This document shows positions 6,560-16,122 of a stretch of DNA of 41,307 bases, piece after piece. The translations under genes were made by a program, and so were the position numbers. The notes beneath the pieces are model-generated. The model ran no database searches. It worked only from the letters and a program-made list of their open reading frames with translations, and was not told the DNA's origin. The stretch lies in NCBI GenBank assembly GCA_007127165.1, contig SKZV01000032.1, positions 1-41,307 on the forward strand, given 5' to 3'. The first letter of the stretch is position 1, and each line of letters begins with the position of its first letter. Origin of the DNA: Rhodovibrio sp. GTDB lineage: Bacteria > Pseudomonadota > Alphaproteobacteria > Kiloniellales > Rhodovibrionaceae.

Positions 6560-8380
6560 TCACCGGCGTCCGAAGAGACGCTCTATATCTGCCAGCTTGA
6601 GAGAGACGTAGGTGGGCCGCCCATGATTGCACTGGCCGGAATGCGGCGTCGCTTCCATCTGGCGCAGCAAAGCGTTCATCTCCTGCACGCTCAGCCGACG
6701 GCCGGAGCGCACCGAGCCGTGACAGGCCATCGTGGAGCAGACCGCCTCCAACCGCTCCTTCAGCGAAAGGCGTTGATCCAGTTCCGCCAACTCGTCCGCC
6801 AGATCGCGCACCAGTCCCTGCACGTCCGCCTCGACAAGCAGGGCCGGAACCTCGCGCACCACCACCGCACCGCCGCCGAAGGCTTCCAGCGCCAGCCCCA
6901 GCTCCGCCAACTCTTCCGCGCGTTCGGCAAGCCGGCCCGCAGCCGCCTCTTCCAACTCCACCACCTCGGGGAGCAGCAGCATCTGCGTGGCGACAGTGTT
7001 TTCGGCGAGTTGCCGCTTCATGCGCTCATAGACCAGCCGCTCGTGGGCGGCGTGCTGGTCCACGATCACCAACCCCTCGGCAGTCTGCGCGACGATGTAG
7101 TTCGCGTGAAGCTGCGCTCGCGCCGCTCCGAGGGGATAGTCGGGATCGTGCTCGGGGGCTGCGTCTTCCGGGCTCTCCGCGCGGGCCGAAGGCGCGACGT
7201 CAAACCCCTCATGCATCGCCGGGCCAAGCGGCGCATGATAGCTGGCGGCCACCTCCATCAGTCCGGGGGTCGGGCGTTGCGGCCGATTGTCGCCGTGGGT
7301 GGAGCGCGGGCCTGCACCGCCATAGCCCGCTTGGAACGCGCCCAAGGCGGCCTGCGAGACCGTTGAGGACGCGCGGTGGCCCGCCTGCGCCAACGCGTGC
7401 TTGCAGGCGCTCACGATCAAGCCGCGCACCGTCGCGCTCTCGCGAAAGCGGACCTCCGCCTTGGCCGGATGGACGTTCACGTCCACCGCCTCGGGCGGAC
7501 ACTCGAGGAACAGCGCCACCGCCGGGTGGCGGTCGCGTGCCAGGAAGTCCTGGTAAGCCCCCCGGATCGCACCGTGCAACAGCCGGTCCTTCACCGGGCG
7601 TCCGTTGACGAAGAGGTACTGCATCCCGGCATTGGCGCGGTTGAAGGTCGGCAGGCCGATATATCCGGTCAGCCGCAGCCCCTCGCGTTCCGCCTCCACC
7701 GGCACGGCGTTCTCGGCGAAATGTTTCCCCATGGCGGCGGAAAGCCGGAAAAGCCGCGCGGCGAAGAGGTCGCTTGCCGCCGAAGCCGTGAAGCGCAGCA
7801 GGCTGCGCTCGCCCTCGCTGACCGTGAAGGCCACCGCCGGGTGCGCCATCGCGAGGCGCTGCACGCAGTCCACGACGTGCTGCGTCTCGGTGCGCGGTTG
7901 CTTCAGGAACTTCAGGCGGGCCGGAGTGGCATAGAAGAGATCGCGGACCTCGACGCGGGTGCCGCGCGGCAGGGCAGCCGGTGCCGGCGCGGAAAGCGCA
8001 CCGCCCTCGACGCTGAGTTGCCAAGCCGCTTCGGCCCCGTCGGCGCGGCTGCTCACGGTCATGCGCGAAACCGCGCCGATGGAGGGCAGCGCCTCGCCTC
8101 GGAAACCGAGCGAGCGGATATGGACGAGATCGTCGCCGTCGAGCTTGGAGGTACAGTGCCGTTCGACCGCGAGCATGAGGTCGTCCCGGCTCATTCCAAG
8201 CCCGTCGTCCTGCACCAGGATCCGCGCCCGCCCGCCGTCGCGCAGAGCAACCTCGATCTGCCCCGATCCGGCGTCAAGCGCGTTCTCCACCAACTCCTTC
8301 ACCGCCGCCGCGGGCCGCTCGATCACCTCGCCCGCCGCGATCCGGTTTACCAGTCCGTCATCGAGGCGGCGGATTGTCAT
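6560..8380 (-). CDS. mutL: DNA mismatch repair protein MutL (endonuclease type)
   Basis: 606 residues. The N-terminal GHKL ATPase has motif [13 protein letters not shown] (27-38), motif II DDGLGM (58-63) and motif [12 protein letters not shown] (90-98). The C-terminal dimerisation domain carries the metal-binding endonuclease motif [12 protein letters not shown] (near residue 440, fitting DQHAx2Ex4E), plus ACHGSVRSG and CNHGRPT. It is therefore a nicking MutL of the kind used by bacteria without MutH, in contrast to E. coli MutL. A Pro/Ser-rich linker joins the two halves (about 310-400). AAGAAGGG precedes the ATG at 8380; the open frame runs on upstream to 8752 but that part overlaps the M16 gene and is not protein-like. 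It is the last gene of the ileS block, 62 bp after the M16 partner gene. Confidence 0.97.
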   Translation of the reverse strand: MTIRRLDDGLVNRIAAGEVIERPAAAVKELVENALDAGSGQIEVALRDGGRARILVQDDGLGMSRDDLMLAVERHCTSKLDGDDLVHIRSLGFRGEALPSIGAVSRMTVSSRADGAEAAWQLSVEGGALSAPAPAALPRGTRVEVRDLFYATPARLKFLKQPRTETQHVVDCVQRLAMAHPAVAFTVSEGERSLLRFTASAASDLFAARLFRLSAAMGKHFAENAVPVEAEREGLRLTGYIGLPTFNRANAGMQYLFVNGRPVKDRLLHGAIRGAYQDFLARDRHPAVALFLECPPEAVDVNVHPAKAEVRFRESATVRGLIVSACKHALAQAGHRASSTVSQAALGAFQAGYGGAGPRSTHGDNRPQRPTPGLMEVAASYHAPLGPAMHEGFDVAPSARAESPEDAAPEHDPDYPLGAARAQLHANYIVAQTAEGLVIVDQHAAHERLVYERMKRQLAENTVATQMLLLPEVVELEEAAAGRLAERAEELAELGLALEAFGGGAVVVREVPALLVEADVQGLVRDLADELAELDQRLSLKERLEAVCSTMACHGSVRSGRRLSVQEMNALLRQMEATPHSGQCNHGRPTYVSLKLADIERLFGRR

Positions 8381-8442
8381 GGAGCCCTTCTTGCGGGGTT
8401 TTGCGGTGCGGCGATAGGCCCTTAAAACGGAGTCAGCCTGCC

Positions 8443-9810
8443 TCAGATTCCCTCTTCGGGCGCCGGGCGTGTCGGCTCCAGACCTTCCGCCTGACCGACC
8501 GCCACGATCCGCAGCGAATCCGCGTTGAGCAACTCGGCGGCGAGGCGCTTTGCGTCTTCGTGGGAGACGCTTTCGATCAGCTCCGAGCGGCGCTCCAGAT
8601 GATCGATTCCGAGGTCGTGAAACTGTATCGCGCGAAGCACGCTCGCGATATTGCCGGTGCTGGAAAGCTGCAAGGCGAAGCTGCCGATCAGGTAGCTCTT
8701 GGCATCCTCGACCTCTTCTTCGCTCGGACCCTCCTCGGCAAGCCGCCGCCATTCGTCTCGCACGACCGTCATGGCCTCGCCAACTTGGGCATTCGAGGTG
8801 CCGAAGCCGCCCGAGAAGAGCGCAGTGTGTTCGCGCGGGTCGAGGTAGGTGTAAACCGAATAGACGAGGCCGCGGTCCTCGCGGACGTGCTTGTAGAGCC
8901 GCGAAGCGAAGCTCCCGCCGCCAAGGATATGGTTCACAACGCTGACGGCGTAGTAATCCGGATCGTCGCGGCGCACGCCTTCCTGGCCAAAGACGACCCA
9001 GGACTGCGGCACGTTGCGCTCGATCACGACCGTCTCTCCGGCCGCTTGCGGCTGCGCATCGGCGACGTCGACGGAACGCGCGGGGGCTTCCGGCAAAGCG
9101 CCGAACGCCTGATCGAGAAGAGGCTTCAATTCTTCCGGCTCGATGGCTCCGGATACGCCGATCACCAGGTTGTCCCGCGAGAAGCGGGTACCGACGAAGT
9201 CACGCAGATCCTCGGCGGTAATTTCCGGAACGGTCTCGCGCGTGCCCTCGGTGGGGCGGCCATAGGGATGGTCCGGGAAAAGCAGGCGGGCGAAAGCTTG
9301 ACTGGCGATGGTCTGGGGCCGCTCGGCGCGCTGCGCGATTCCCGCGAGAATCTGCGACTTGCGGCGCTCCACGGCGCCCTCGTCGAAGCGTGGCTCGGTA
9401 AGCGCCAGCGCGAAAAGCTCGGCGGCGAGGTCGCGGTTCTCCCGCAAGGTCTGCATCGACGCGCCAAAGGAATCCTGCCGGGCGGAGAAGGACATCTTGA
9501 TCGCGTTTTGCGCCAGCGCCTCCTGGAACTCCTGGCTGTCGAGATCGCCCGCCCCCTGGTCCAGCAGGGCGGAGGCGAGGTTGGCCACGCCCGCCTTACC
9601 CTCCGGGTCGAGCGCCGCGCCGCCGCGAAAAGCCAAATTCATCGAAATGATCGGGTTCGCGTGATCCTCGACCAGCCACGCCTCGATGCCTTGCTCCGAC
9701 ACCACGCGCTGCACGTCGAGCGCGCGGGCGGGACCGGCGGCCCCCAGGGCCAGAGGCACGGCCAGCGCCAAAACAGCCCCGGCCATCGTCAAATAACTGC
9801 GCAATGCCAT
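8443..9810 (-). CDS. M16-family peptidase homologue without the zinc site (partner subunit)
   Basis: 455 residues with an N-terminal signal peptide (hydrophobic about 7-30, ending ARA-L), so periplasmic. It has the insulinase/pitrilysin fold, but where the HxxEH zinc motif should be the sequence reads [15 protein letters not shown], with no His or Glu, so it should not be catalytic alone. The conserved substrate-binding Arg/Tyr region is present ([18 protein letters not shown]). Bacterial M16B enzymes of this kind work as heterodimers of one zinc subunit and one Arg/Tyr subunit, and the zinc subunit is encoded 13 bp upstream. The reading frame is intact and well conserved, so this is a partner subunit and not a pseudogene. 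The substrate is unknown. Confidence 0.93.
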   Translation of the reverse strand: MALRSYLTMAGAVLALAVPLALGAAGPARALDVQRVVSEQGIEAWLVEDHANPIISMNLAFRGGAALDPEGKAGVANLASALLDQGAGDLDSQEFQEALAQNAIKMSFSARQDSFGASMQTLRENRDLAAELFALALTEPRFDEGAVERRKSQILAGIAQRAERPQTIASQAFARLLFPDHPYGRPTEGTRETVPEITAEDLRDFVGTRFSRDNLVIGVSGAIEPEELKPLLDQAFGALPEAPARSVDVADAQPQAAGETVVIERNVPQSWVVFGQEGVRRDDPDYYAVSVVNHILGGGSFASRLYKHVREDRGLVYSVYTYLDPREHTALFSGGFGTSNAQVGEAMTVVRDEWRRLAEEGPSEEEVEDAKSYLIGSFALQLSSTGNIASVLRAIQFHDLGIDHLERRSELIESVSHEDAKRLAAELLNADSLRIVAVGQAEGLEPTRPAPEEGI

Positions 9811-9823
9811 GATTCGCGGCCCC

Positions 9824-11185
9824 TCAACTGGTCGGCTCGGATTTCAGGACGGCGGTGACCGAGGCGGGTTCCCGCAGCACTTGCCGCGCCACCGCATCGA
9901 CGTCCTCCGCGGTGATGCGGGCGACGCGCTCGGGCCACGCTTCGACGTCCGCCACGCTCTGGCCGCTCGAGACCGCCCGGCCGATCACCCGCGCGGCGGT
10001 GGAGACATCGTCGCGGGCGTAGACCGAATTCGCCCGCAGGCGCTGCTGTGCGTCTTCGACTTCGGCCTCGCTCACGCCCTCATCCAGCAGCTTGCGGATC
10101 TCCGCTCGCAACGCCGCCTCGATGTCCTCGACCTCGACGCCCGGGCGCGGCGAGCCATAGAAGCCGAACGAGGTTTCGTCCCAGCTATGGGCGCTGTACC
10201 AGCTTCCCGCTGCGGCCGCGATGCCCTGGTCGATCACCAGCGCCCGATAGAAGCGGCTGGTTTGCCCGCCACCCAGGATCTCGTTCAGGACCTGGAGCGC
10301 GTAGGCTTCGTGATCCTCCGCCGTGCGGTAACTCGGCGCGAGGTACTGTATCGACAGGCTGGGCTGCTGGACGCGCGGGCTTTCCATCTCCACGCGGCGC
10401 GGCGCGATGTGCGGCGGCTCTTGCAGCCGTTGACGCTCGCCGATCCCGCTGGGCTCGATGCCGCCGTAGTGCTCCTCGGCCAGCGGGCGCACCTCCTCGG
10501 CCGTGATGTCGCCAGCGACGATCAGCACCGCGTTGTCGGGCGCATACCACTCTTCATGGAAGGCTCGGACGTCGTCCGGCGTCGCCGCGCGGATTTCACT
10601 TTCCCAGCCGATGATCGGCGTGCCGTAGGGGTGATGCTTGTGCAGCGTGGCGTTCGCAACTTCGTTAAGCTGCGCGGAGGGATTGTTGTCCACGCGCTGG
10701 AAACGCTCCTCCAGCACCACCAACAGTTCGTTGTCGAACTGCTCTTGGGTGAAGGTCGTGTTCTTCATGCGGTCGGCCTCCATCTCCATCACCACCTCAA
10801 GGTGCTCACTGGCGACGGATTGGAAGTAACCGGTATAATCGCGAGCGGTGAAGGCGTTTTCCCGGCCGCCGAGACGGGAGACCGTCCGCGAGAAGGTGTC
10901 GTCGGGAAACCGCTCCGTCCCCTTGAACATCATGTGTTCGGCGATGTGGGCCATCCCCGAGAGCCCCTGCGGATCGTCCGCCGAACCCGCCTTGTACCAA
11001 AGCATCTGCGTGACGACCGGAGCGCGGTGGTTGGTGACGACCACGACCTTGAGGCCGTTATCCAGCGTAAAGGTTTCCGGTTCGAACATCTGCGCCTGCG
11101 CCCGTTGCCCCGGCATCGTCGCGGCCAGCGTAAACGCCAGCCCCAGCACGCCGAAAAGTGCTGCAAAGGAGATGGGTCGTCGCAT
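9824..11185 (-). CDS. M16-family zinc metallopeptidase (catalytic subunit), periplasmic
   Basis: 453 residues with a signal peptide (hydrophobic about 5-25, ending AQAQ). The inverted zinc motif H80-I-A-E83-H84 is intact, with the distal glutamate E160 in ELLVVLEER 76 residues later, the spacing known for this family. E83 is the expected catalytic base. The two M16 domains (about 35-235 and 240-430) are both present. It is expected to clear peptides or misfolded proteins in the periplasm as a heterodimer with the non-zinc protein encoded 13 bp downstream. GGGAG precedes the ATG. It lies 84 bp after the BamF-type lipoprotein gene, in the same direction. Confidence 0.95.
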   Translation of the reverse strand: MRRPISFAALFGVLGLAFTLAATMPGQRAQAQMFEPETFTLDNGLKVVVVTNHRAPVVTQMLWYKAGSADDPQGLSGMAHIAEHMMFKGTERFPDDTFSRTVSRLGGRENAFTARDYTGYFQSVASEHLEVVMEMEADRMKNTTFTQEQFDNELLVVLEERFQRVDNNPSAQLNEVANATLHKHHPYGTPIIGWESEIRAATPDDVRAFHEEWYAPDNAVLIVAGDITAEEVRPLAEEHYGGIEPSGIGERQRLQEPPHIAPRRVEMESPRVQQPSLSIQYLAPSYRTAEDHEAYALQVLNEILGGGQTSRFYRALVIDQGIAAAAGSWYSAHSWDETSFGFYGSPRPGVEVEDIEAALRAEIRKLLDEGVSEAEVEDAQQRLRANSVYARDDVSTAARVIGRAVSSGQSVADVEAWPERVARITAEDVDAVARQVLREPASVTAVLKSEPTS

Positions 11186-11269
11186 CTAGGTCTCCCTGTT
11201 AAGCCATGTCGATCGCTCTCAGCGAACCATCCGCGACCCGACGCCGCTCATCATACCGACGCGCCGGGG

Positions 11270-11872
11270 TCACTCAGGAGTCGAATCGACGCCTGCGCTG
11301 GAGGACCGGAGATCGTCAAGCTCGCGCTCCAGCCGTTCGATTTCAAGTCCGCGCCGTTCTTCTTCCAGCGCTTCGATCCGGCGTTCGCGTTCGACCGAAC
11401 GCCGCTCGTCGGGGCTTTCGCGCCAGAACATCAGCGAGTCCCAGAAGGACCCCTCGTCCTCGGCGCCCAATCCCTGCCGCGCCTCGGCGTCCAGCACGTT
11501 GCGGATATTGTCCGGCGTTTGTCCGGCGCCGCTGCGGGACAACAGCGCCCGCTCCCCTTCCGACATGCCCGGCCGCCCCTCGAAGTCATTGCCCCCGCCG
11601 GTGCTGCCGTCGCGGCCAAACACCGCGCGCTGCGCACGTGTGCGCGTGTCTTCGTTCGCAGCAGCCTCGTTTCCGCTTCCCGGCGGGCGCAGTTCGAACT
11701 CGGGTGGGACGCTCAACGGCTGTTGCGACATGACCCGGAACTCGTCCGGCGGGTTCTTGCCCATGCCGAAGGTTTCCTGAAGCCCGCTGCACCCCGCCAA
11801 GGCGAGCGACAGCACGAGCGGCGGCGCCCACTTAAGGAGGCGCATTCCTGTCTGGTTCAATCGGCCCGCCAT
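11270..11872 (-). CDS. BamF-type outer-membrane lipoprotein (DUF3035)
   Basis: 200 residues with a lipoprotein signal peptide ending LALAGC (Cys 28). A conserved region follows: DEFRVMSQQPLSVPPEF then LRPPGSG. This is the DUF3035 pattern; the Caulobacter member, BamF, is a subunit of the outer-membrane protein assembly (BAM) complex. The C-terminal third (about 150-190) is rich in Glu/Arg heptads and probably coiled coil. The ATG at 11872 has GGGAAGTGGG upstream; a Met nine codons later (11845) has a poorer site. It lies between lspA, whose product would mature it, and the M16 peptidase genes. Confidence 0.88.
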   Translation of the reverse strand: MAGRLNQTGMRLLKWAPPLVLSLALAGCSGLQETFGMGKNPPDEFRVMSQQPLSVPPEFELRPPGSGNEAAANEDTRTRAQRAVFGRDGSTGGGNDFEGRPGMSEGERALLSRSGAGQTPDNIRNVLDAEARQGLGAEDEGSFWDSLMFWRESPDERRSVERERRIEALEEERRGLEIERLERELDDLRSSSAGVDSTPE

Positions 11873-11907
11873 GATCCCACTTCCCGTAATATGGCTACAA
11901 AAGGCGC

Positions 11908-12390
11908 TCAATTTATGCGCTTTTCGCGGCGCTCGTTCAAGACGGCGTCCACAATCAACGCTACAACGCCCACCGTGATCGCCGCGTCGGCCACGTTGAA
12001 GGCCGGCCAGTGCCAGCCCCAAGCGTGAATGTCCAGAAAATCGAACACTGCGCCGTAACGCAGGCGGTCGATCACGTTCCCCAGCGCGCCGCCGACGATC
12101 AGCCCGACACCTAGGCTCGCCAGCCGCCCCAGCCCCGCCACGTACATCCAGACCAGCAGGCCCCCGGCCACAATCGTTCCAAAGGCCGACAGCAGCCACG
12201 GCTGCCATTCGCTGGTGCCGCCGCCCAGGAAGCCGAAGGAGATGCCCGGATTCCACACCATGACGATGTTGAAGAAACCGGTCACCTCGATGATTCGCGG
12301 CGGCTGCATGACCCATTCCAGGACGTACCACTTGGTAGCCTGATCGAGAATGAGCACAATGATGGCGACACTAAGGCCGAAACGCAGCAT
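11908..12390 (-). CDS. lspA: Lipoprotein signal peptidase (signal peptidase II)
   Basis: 160 residues, four predicted membrane helices (about 5-22, 65-85, 90-106, 132-152). The catalytic aspartates are D117 in GAVFDFLD and D135 in FNVADAAI, 18 apart as in the family, with the conserved GNVIDR motif before them and NPGISFGF near residue 47. It cleaves the signal peptide of diacylated prolipoproteins in the inner membrane. It starts 13 bp after the ileS stop, the classical ileS-lspA pairing, and its neighbour downstream is itself a lipoprotein gene. The ribosome site is weak, consistent with translational coupling to ileS. Confidence 0.97.
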   Translation of the reverse strand: MLRFGLSVAIIVLILDQATKWYVLEWVMQPPRIIEVTGFFNIVMVWNPGISFGFLGGGTSEWQPWLLSAFGTIVAGGLLVWMYVAGLGRLASLGVGLIVGGALGNVIDRLRYGAVFDFLDIHAWGWHWPAFNVADAAITVGVVALIVDAVLNERREKRIN

Positions 12391-12403
12391 ACCGGTCTAT
12401 GCC

Positions 12404-15250
12404 CTATTTCGCGGTCGCGCTGAGGCGCTGAACCGCATCGGCACAGCGGCGGCAGGTTTCCGGCGCTTCCGGGAATTGCCCGACCTCCGGCAAGACCTGC
12501 CAGCAGCGTTGACACTTCGCCCCTTCGGCCAGCCCCGGCACCACGCCGACCCCCGGCGTTTCCTCCAGCGTGAAGGCGTCGGCGGGCGGTGCCTCGCGGC
12601 GCAACGTCACGGCTGAGGTGATCGAAATCTCCGCCAGATCGACATCCGCCACGGCTTCGGCCAGATCGCCATCGGCGATGAAGACCGTCGGATGGGCTTG
12701 CAGGCTCGCCCCGATTCGCTTCTCCGCCCGCTCCAGCTCCAGCGCGCCGGTGACGACGCGTCGCACGCGGCGGACCTTGGCCCACTTCTCCGCAAGTGCC
12801 GGGTCGCGCCAAGCGGCCGGGACGTCCGGGAATGTGCGCAGGTGCACGCTCTCCTCCGGTCCGCTCCCGCGCGCCCACCACGCTTCCTCCGCCGTGAAGC
12901 AAGTGATCGGGGCCAACCATGCGGTCAAGCAATTGAACAGATGGTCCAGCACGGTGCGGCAGGCGCGGCGGCGAATCGCGTCCGGGCGGTCGCAGTAGAG
13001 CGAGTCCTTGCGAACATCGAAGTAGAAGGCCGAAAGATCGACCGCACAGAGATTATAAAGCTGGTGATAAACCGTGAGCAAATCGTAACGCCGGATCGCC
13101 GTGCGGATCGTTTCATCGACCTCGCTCAAGCGATGCAGCACCCAGCGCTCCAGTTCCGGCATCTCCCCGGCGGGCAGGCGCTCGCGCTCTTCGAAGCCAT
13201 CCAGGTTACCGATCAGATAGCGCAGCGTGTTGCGCAGACGGCGGTAGGCATCGGCCTGATAGCGCAGGATCTCCTCGCCGATGCGCAGATCGTCGGCATA
13301 GTCCGAAGCCACCACCCAGAGCCGCAGAATGTCCGCGCCCTTGTCGGCCATCACGTCCTGGGGCGCGACGACATTGCCCTTCGACTTCGACATCTTGTAG
13401 CCCTTGGGGTCCAGCACGAAGCCATGGGTCAGCACCGCCTCGAAGGGCGCGCGTCCTCGCGTTCCCGCCGACTCCAGAAGCGAGGTATGAAACCAGCCGC
13501 GATGCTGGTCCGAGCCTTCCAGATAGAGCGAGGCGGGCCACTGCAACTCCGGCCTTTGTTCCAGCACGAAAGCATGGGTCGAGCCGCTGTCGAACCAGAC
13601 CTCGACCACGTCGCGGATCTGCTCGTAGTCCACGGCGTCGTAGTCCTCGCCCAGGAAACGCTGCGGATCGCTCTCGAACCAGGCGTCGCCGCCTTCTTCT
13701 TCGAAGATCGCGGCGATGCGGTCGATCACGGCCTGATCGCGCAGCGGCTCGCGCGTTTCCTTGTGTACGAAGATCGGCAGCGGCACCCCCCACAATCGTT
13801 GGCGCGAGACGCACCAGTCCGGGCGGTTTTCGACCATCGAACGCAGGCGCACCTGCCCCGCCTCGGGATAGAACGCCGTCTCGTCGATGGCCTTCAGCGC
13901 CTTGTCGCGCAGCGCGTTGGTCTCCATCGAAATGAACCACTGCGGCGTGGTGCGGAAGATCAGCGGCACCTTGGAGCGCCAGGAGTGCGGGTAACTGTGG
14001 CGCTGCTTGCTGCGATGCATGAGCGCGCCCGCCTCGTCCAGCACCGCCATGACCGCCGTGTTGGCGTCGCCCTCCCTGCCGTCGGGGCGGTACACCTGCT
14101 TTCCGGCAAAGAGCGGGACGTGCTCCATGAACCGGCCGTCGCCGTCCACCGTTTCGTGGACAGGCAGACCCTCGCGGCGGCCCAGCAGCCAGTCGTCGGT
14201 GCCGTGGCCCGGCGCGACATGGACGAAGCCCGTCCCCTGATCCATCGTCACGAAGTCGGCGAAGAGCAGCGGCACATCGAAGTCGTAGCCCTGCCCCCGG
14301 AAGGGATGCGCGAGGACCGTGCCCTCAAGCGCCGCGCCCTTCAACTCCTTTACGACGGTGTAGCCTTCGATCTTCGCCGCCTCGGCGGTCTCCGCCAGCA
14401 GGTCCTTGCCGAGCACCAGCCGTTCGCCGAGGCGCGCACGGGACTCCTCGCCGACCGCCGTCACCTCGATGACCAGGTAGTCCGATTCGCTGTCCGCCGC
14501 GACGGCGCGGTTGCCGGGAATCGTCCAGGGTGTCGTGGTCCAGATCACGACGGAGGCGCCCTCCAGCGCCGGATTCTGCGTCTTCACGATGGGGAATCGC
14601 ACCCAGATCGTGTGCGAGGTATGGTCGTGGTATTCCAGCTCCGCATCGGCCAGCGCCGTCTTCTCCGCCACCGACCACAAGACCGGGCGGGAGCCCTGAT
14701 AGAGCCCGCCACCGACCAGGAACTTGCCGATTTCGCGCACGATCTGCGCCTCGGCGGGGTAGGCCATCGTGGTGTAAGGCTTTTCCCAGTTCCCCAGCAC
14801 TCCAAGGCGCTTGAACTCGCCGATCTGCACGTCGATCCACTTCTCGGCGAACTGGCGGCACTCGCGCCGGAAGTCGCCCGCCGCGACGGTGTCCTTGTCC
14901 TGTCCGGCGGCGCGGTAGCCTTCTTCCACCTTCCACTCGATGGGCAGGCCGTGGCAGTCCCAGCCGGGGACATAGTGCGCGTCATGACCCAGCATCTGCA
15001 TCGAGCGATTGATGACGTCCTTCAGAATTTTGTTGAGCGCATGGCCCATGTGCAAATGGCCGTTCGCATAGGGCGGCCCGTCATGGAGAATGAACTTCTC
15101 CCGCCCCCTCGACGCCTCCCGCACCTTGGAGAACAGCTCCATCTCGTCCCAACGCCGCTGCGTCTCCGGCTCGCGCTTCGGCAGACCGGCACGCATCGGA
15201 AAGCCCTCGGCGCGGGGCAGGAAGATCGTCGATTTATAGTCGACAGTCAT
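12404..15250 (-). CDS. ileS: Isoleucyl-tRNA synthetase
   Basis: 948 residues, a class I synthetase that charges tRNA-Ile. The HIGH-type motif is H67-M-G-H70 in NGHLHMGHALNK, and the KMSKS loop (GYKMSKSKGN) is near residue 618. The CP1 editing domain with VVIWTTTPWTIPGN lies between them. A C-terminal zinc finger of two CxxC pairs (CQRC near 911 and CRRC near 935) is present, as in IleS of bacterial type. GAGGTGA sits 7 bases before the ATG. It heads the minus-strand ileS-lspA-bamF-M16-M16-mutL block and is divergent from the pmtA-like gene across 246 bp, which must hold both promoters. No T-box-like leader was recognised. Confidence 0.98.
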   Translation of the reverse strand: MTVDYKSTIFLPRAEGFPMRAGLPKREPETQRRWDEMELFSKVREASRGREKFILHDGPPYANGHLHMGHALNKILKDVINRSMQMLGHDAHYVPGWDCHGLPIEWKVEEGYRAAGQDKDTVAAGDFRRECRQFAEKWIDVQIGEFKRLGVLGNWEKPYTTMAYPAEAQIVREIGKFLVGGGLYQGSRPVLWSVAEKTALADAELEYHDHTSHTIWVRFPIVKTQNPALEGASVVIWTTTPWTIPGNRAVAADSESDYLVIEVTAVGEESRARLGERLVLGKDLLAETAEAAKIEGYTVVKELKGAALEGTVLAHPFRGQGYDFDVPLLFADFVTMDQGTGFVHVAPGHGTDDWLLGRREGLPVHETVDGDGRFMEHVPLFAGKQVYRPDGREGDANTAVMAVLDEAGALMHRSKQRHSYPHSWRSKVPLIFRTTPQWFISMETNALRDKALKAIDETAFYPEAGQVRLRSMVENRPDWCVSRQRLWGVPLPIFVHKETREPLRDQAVIDRIAAIFEEEGGDAWFESDPQRFLGEDYDAVDYEQIRDVVEVWFDSGSTHAFVLEQRPELQWPASLYLEGSDQHRGWFHTSLLESAGTRGRAPFEAVLTHGFVLDPKGYKMSKSKGNVVAPQDVMADKGADILRLWVVASDYADDLRIGEEILRYQADAYRRLRNTLRYLIGNLDGFEERERLPAGEMPELERWVLHRLSEVDETIRTAIRRYDLLTVYHQLYNLCAVDLSAFYFDVRKDSLYCDRPDAIRRRACRTVLDHLFNCLTAWLAPITCFTAEEAWWARGSGPEESVHLRTFPDVPAAWRDPALAEKWAKVRRVRRVVTGALELERAEKRIGASLQAHPTVFIADGDLAEAVADVDLAEISITSAVTLRREAPPADAFTLEETPGVGVVPGLAEGAKCQRCWQVLPEVGQFPEAPETCRRCADAVQRLSATAK

Positions 15251-15496
15251 AATGGGTCACCTCGAATGCACCCTTCTTTATAATCGTCGCGTGGCCAACC
15301 ATGGCAAACGCGTGCGGAACGCTGGGCCGCGCGACTGTAGCAACGCGCTTGCGGCGGTCAAGGTAAAGCCGCTTAAGGAAAGGTTTTCGTCCGACCCCTG
15401 GCAACGAAACGAAACTGTTATTACGTCTCGCAAGTTCGTTTGCACGAGCCGCTTGCAGCACCCGCTGGACCTTCAAATCAGAGCCGAGGGAAGTTC

Positions 15497-16096
15497 ATGT
15501 CGTCACAGCCCAACGAAATCCGCCTCTTCCTGCGCCGCTGGCTGGCCAATCCGTTGCGCGTCGGGGCCATTGCGCCAAGCTCGCCCGCGCTCGCCAAGCT
15601 GGTGGCCCGCAACACGGTGCATTCGAAAGACGAACTCGTCGTCGAGCTTGGCGCGGGCACCGGCACGGTCACGAAGGCGCTGGTCGAAGCGGGGCTGCCG
15701 GAAGAACGGTTGATCCTGATCGAGCTGGACCAGGACATGCTGGCCTTCCTGCGCGAGCGCTTCCCCAAGGCGACGATCATCGACGGCGACGCGAGCAAGC
15801 CCGAGGAGGTGATCCCAGCGAAGGCGATCGGCCGGGTGGACACGGTCATCTCCGGCATTCCGGCGCTTCAGTTTTCCCTGGAAAAGCAACGCGACTTCGT
15901 CAAGCAGTGCTTCGACGTAATGCACGCGAACGGCCAGTTGCTGCAGTACACCTACTCGCTCAAGTCGCCGCTGCGCCACGAGGCCCTTGACCTGAAGGGC
16001 CAGCGTCTCGGTGTCGCCTTTGCCAACCTTCCCCCCGCGCACCTTTGGGGCTTCAAGCCGCACAAGCAGGATCAGGTGGTCGACGCGGCCCAGTAA
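15497..16096 (+). CDS. PmtA-like class I SAM-dependent methyltransferase (probable phospholipid N-methyltransferase)
   Basis: 199 residues. The N-terminal FLRRWLANPLRVGAIAPSSPALAK segment and the SAM-binding motif VVELGAGTGTVTKAL (about residues 47-61), then LIELDQDM, match the family that includes alphaproteobacterial phosphatidylethanolamine N-methyltransferase PmtA and related enzymes often labelled rRNA adenine methyltransferase-like. The ISGIPAL and QLLQYTYSLKSPL segments also fit PmtA. The likely reaction is stepwise methylation of phosphatidylethanolamine toward phosphatidylcholine; this is inferred from family resemblance only. The ATG at 15497 has GAGGGAAG upstream; the frame extends to 15440 without a good site. 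It faces ugpC tail to tail, 26 bp apart. Confidence 0.75.
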   Translation: MSSQPNEIRLFLRRWLANPLRVGAIAPSSPALAKLVARNTVHSKDELVVELGAGTGTVTKALVEAGLPEERLILIELDQDMLAFLRERFPKATIIDGDASKPEEVIPAKAIGRVDTVISGIPALQFSLEKQRDFVKQCFDVMHANGQLLQYTYSLKSPLRHEALDLKGQRLGVAFANLPPAHLWGFKPHKQDQVVDAAQ

Positions 16097-16122
16097 GGTG
16101 GCCCAATAAGGCTTGAGAACGG

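Noticed and set aside
8443-9810. M16 homologue as a decayed pseudogene because HxxEH is missing
   Set aside because: The frame is intact, signal peptide and Arg/Tyr region are kept, and paired zinc/non-zinc M16 subunits are a known arrangement.
9809-12028. A 739-codon plus-strand open frame opposite the M16 and BamF genes
   Set aside because: Shadow of the real genes on the minus strand; no start signal and no recognisable motif.
12692-15283. An 863-codon plus-strand frame opposite ileS
   Set aside because: Same cause; IleS motifs fix the minus-strand frame.
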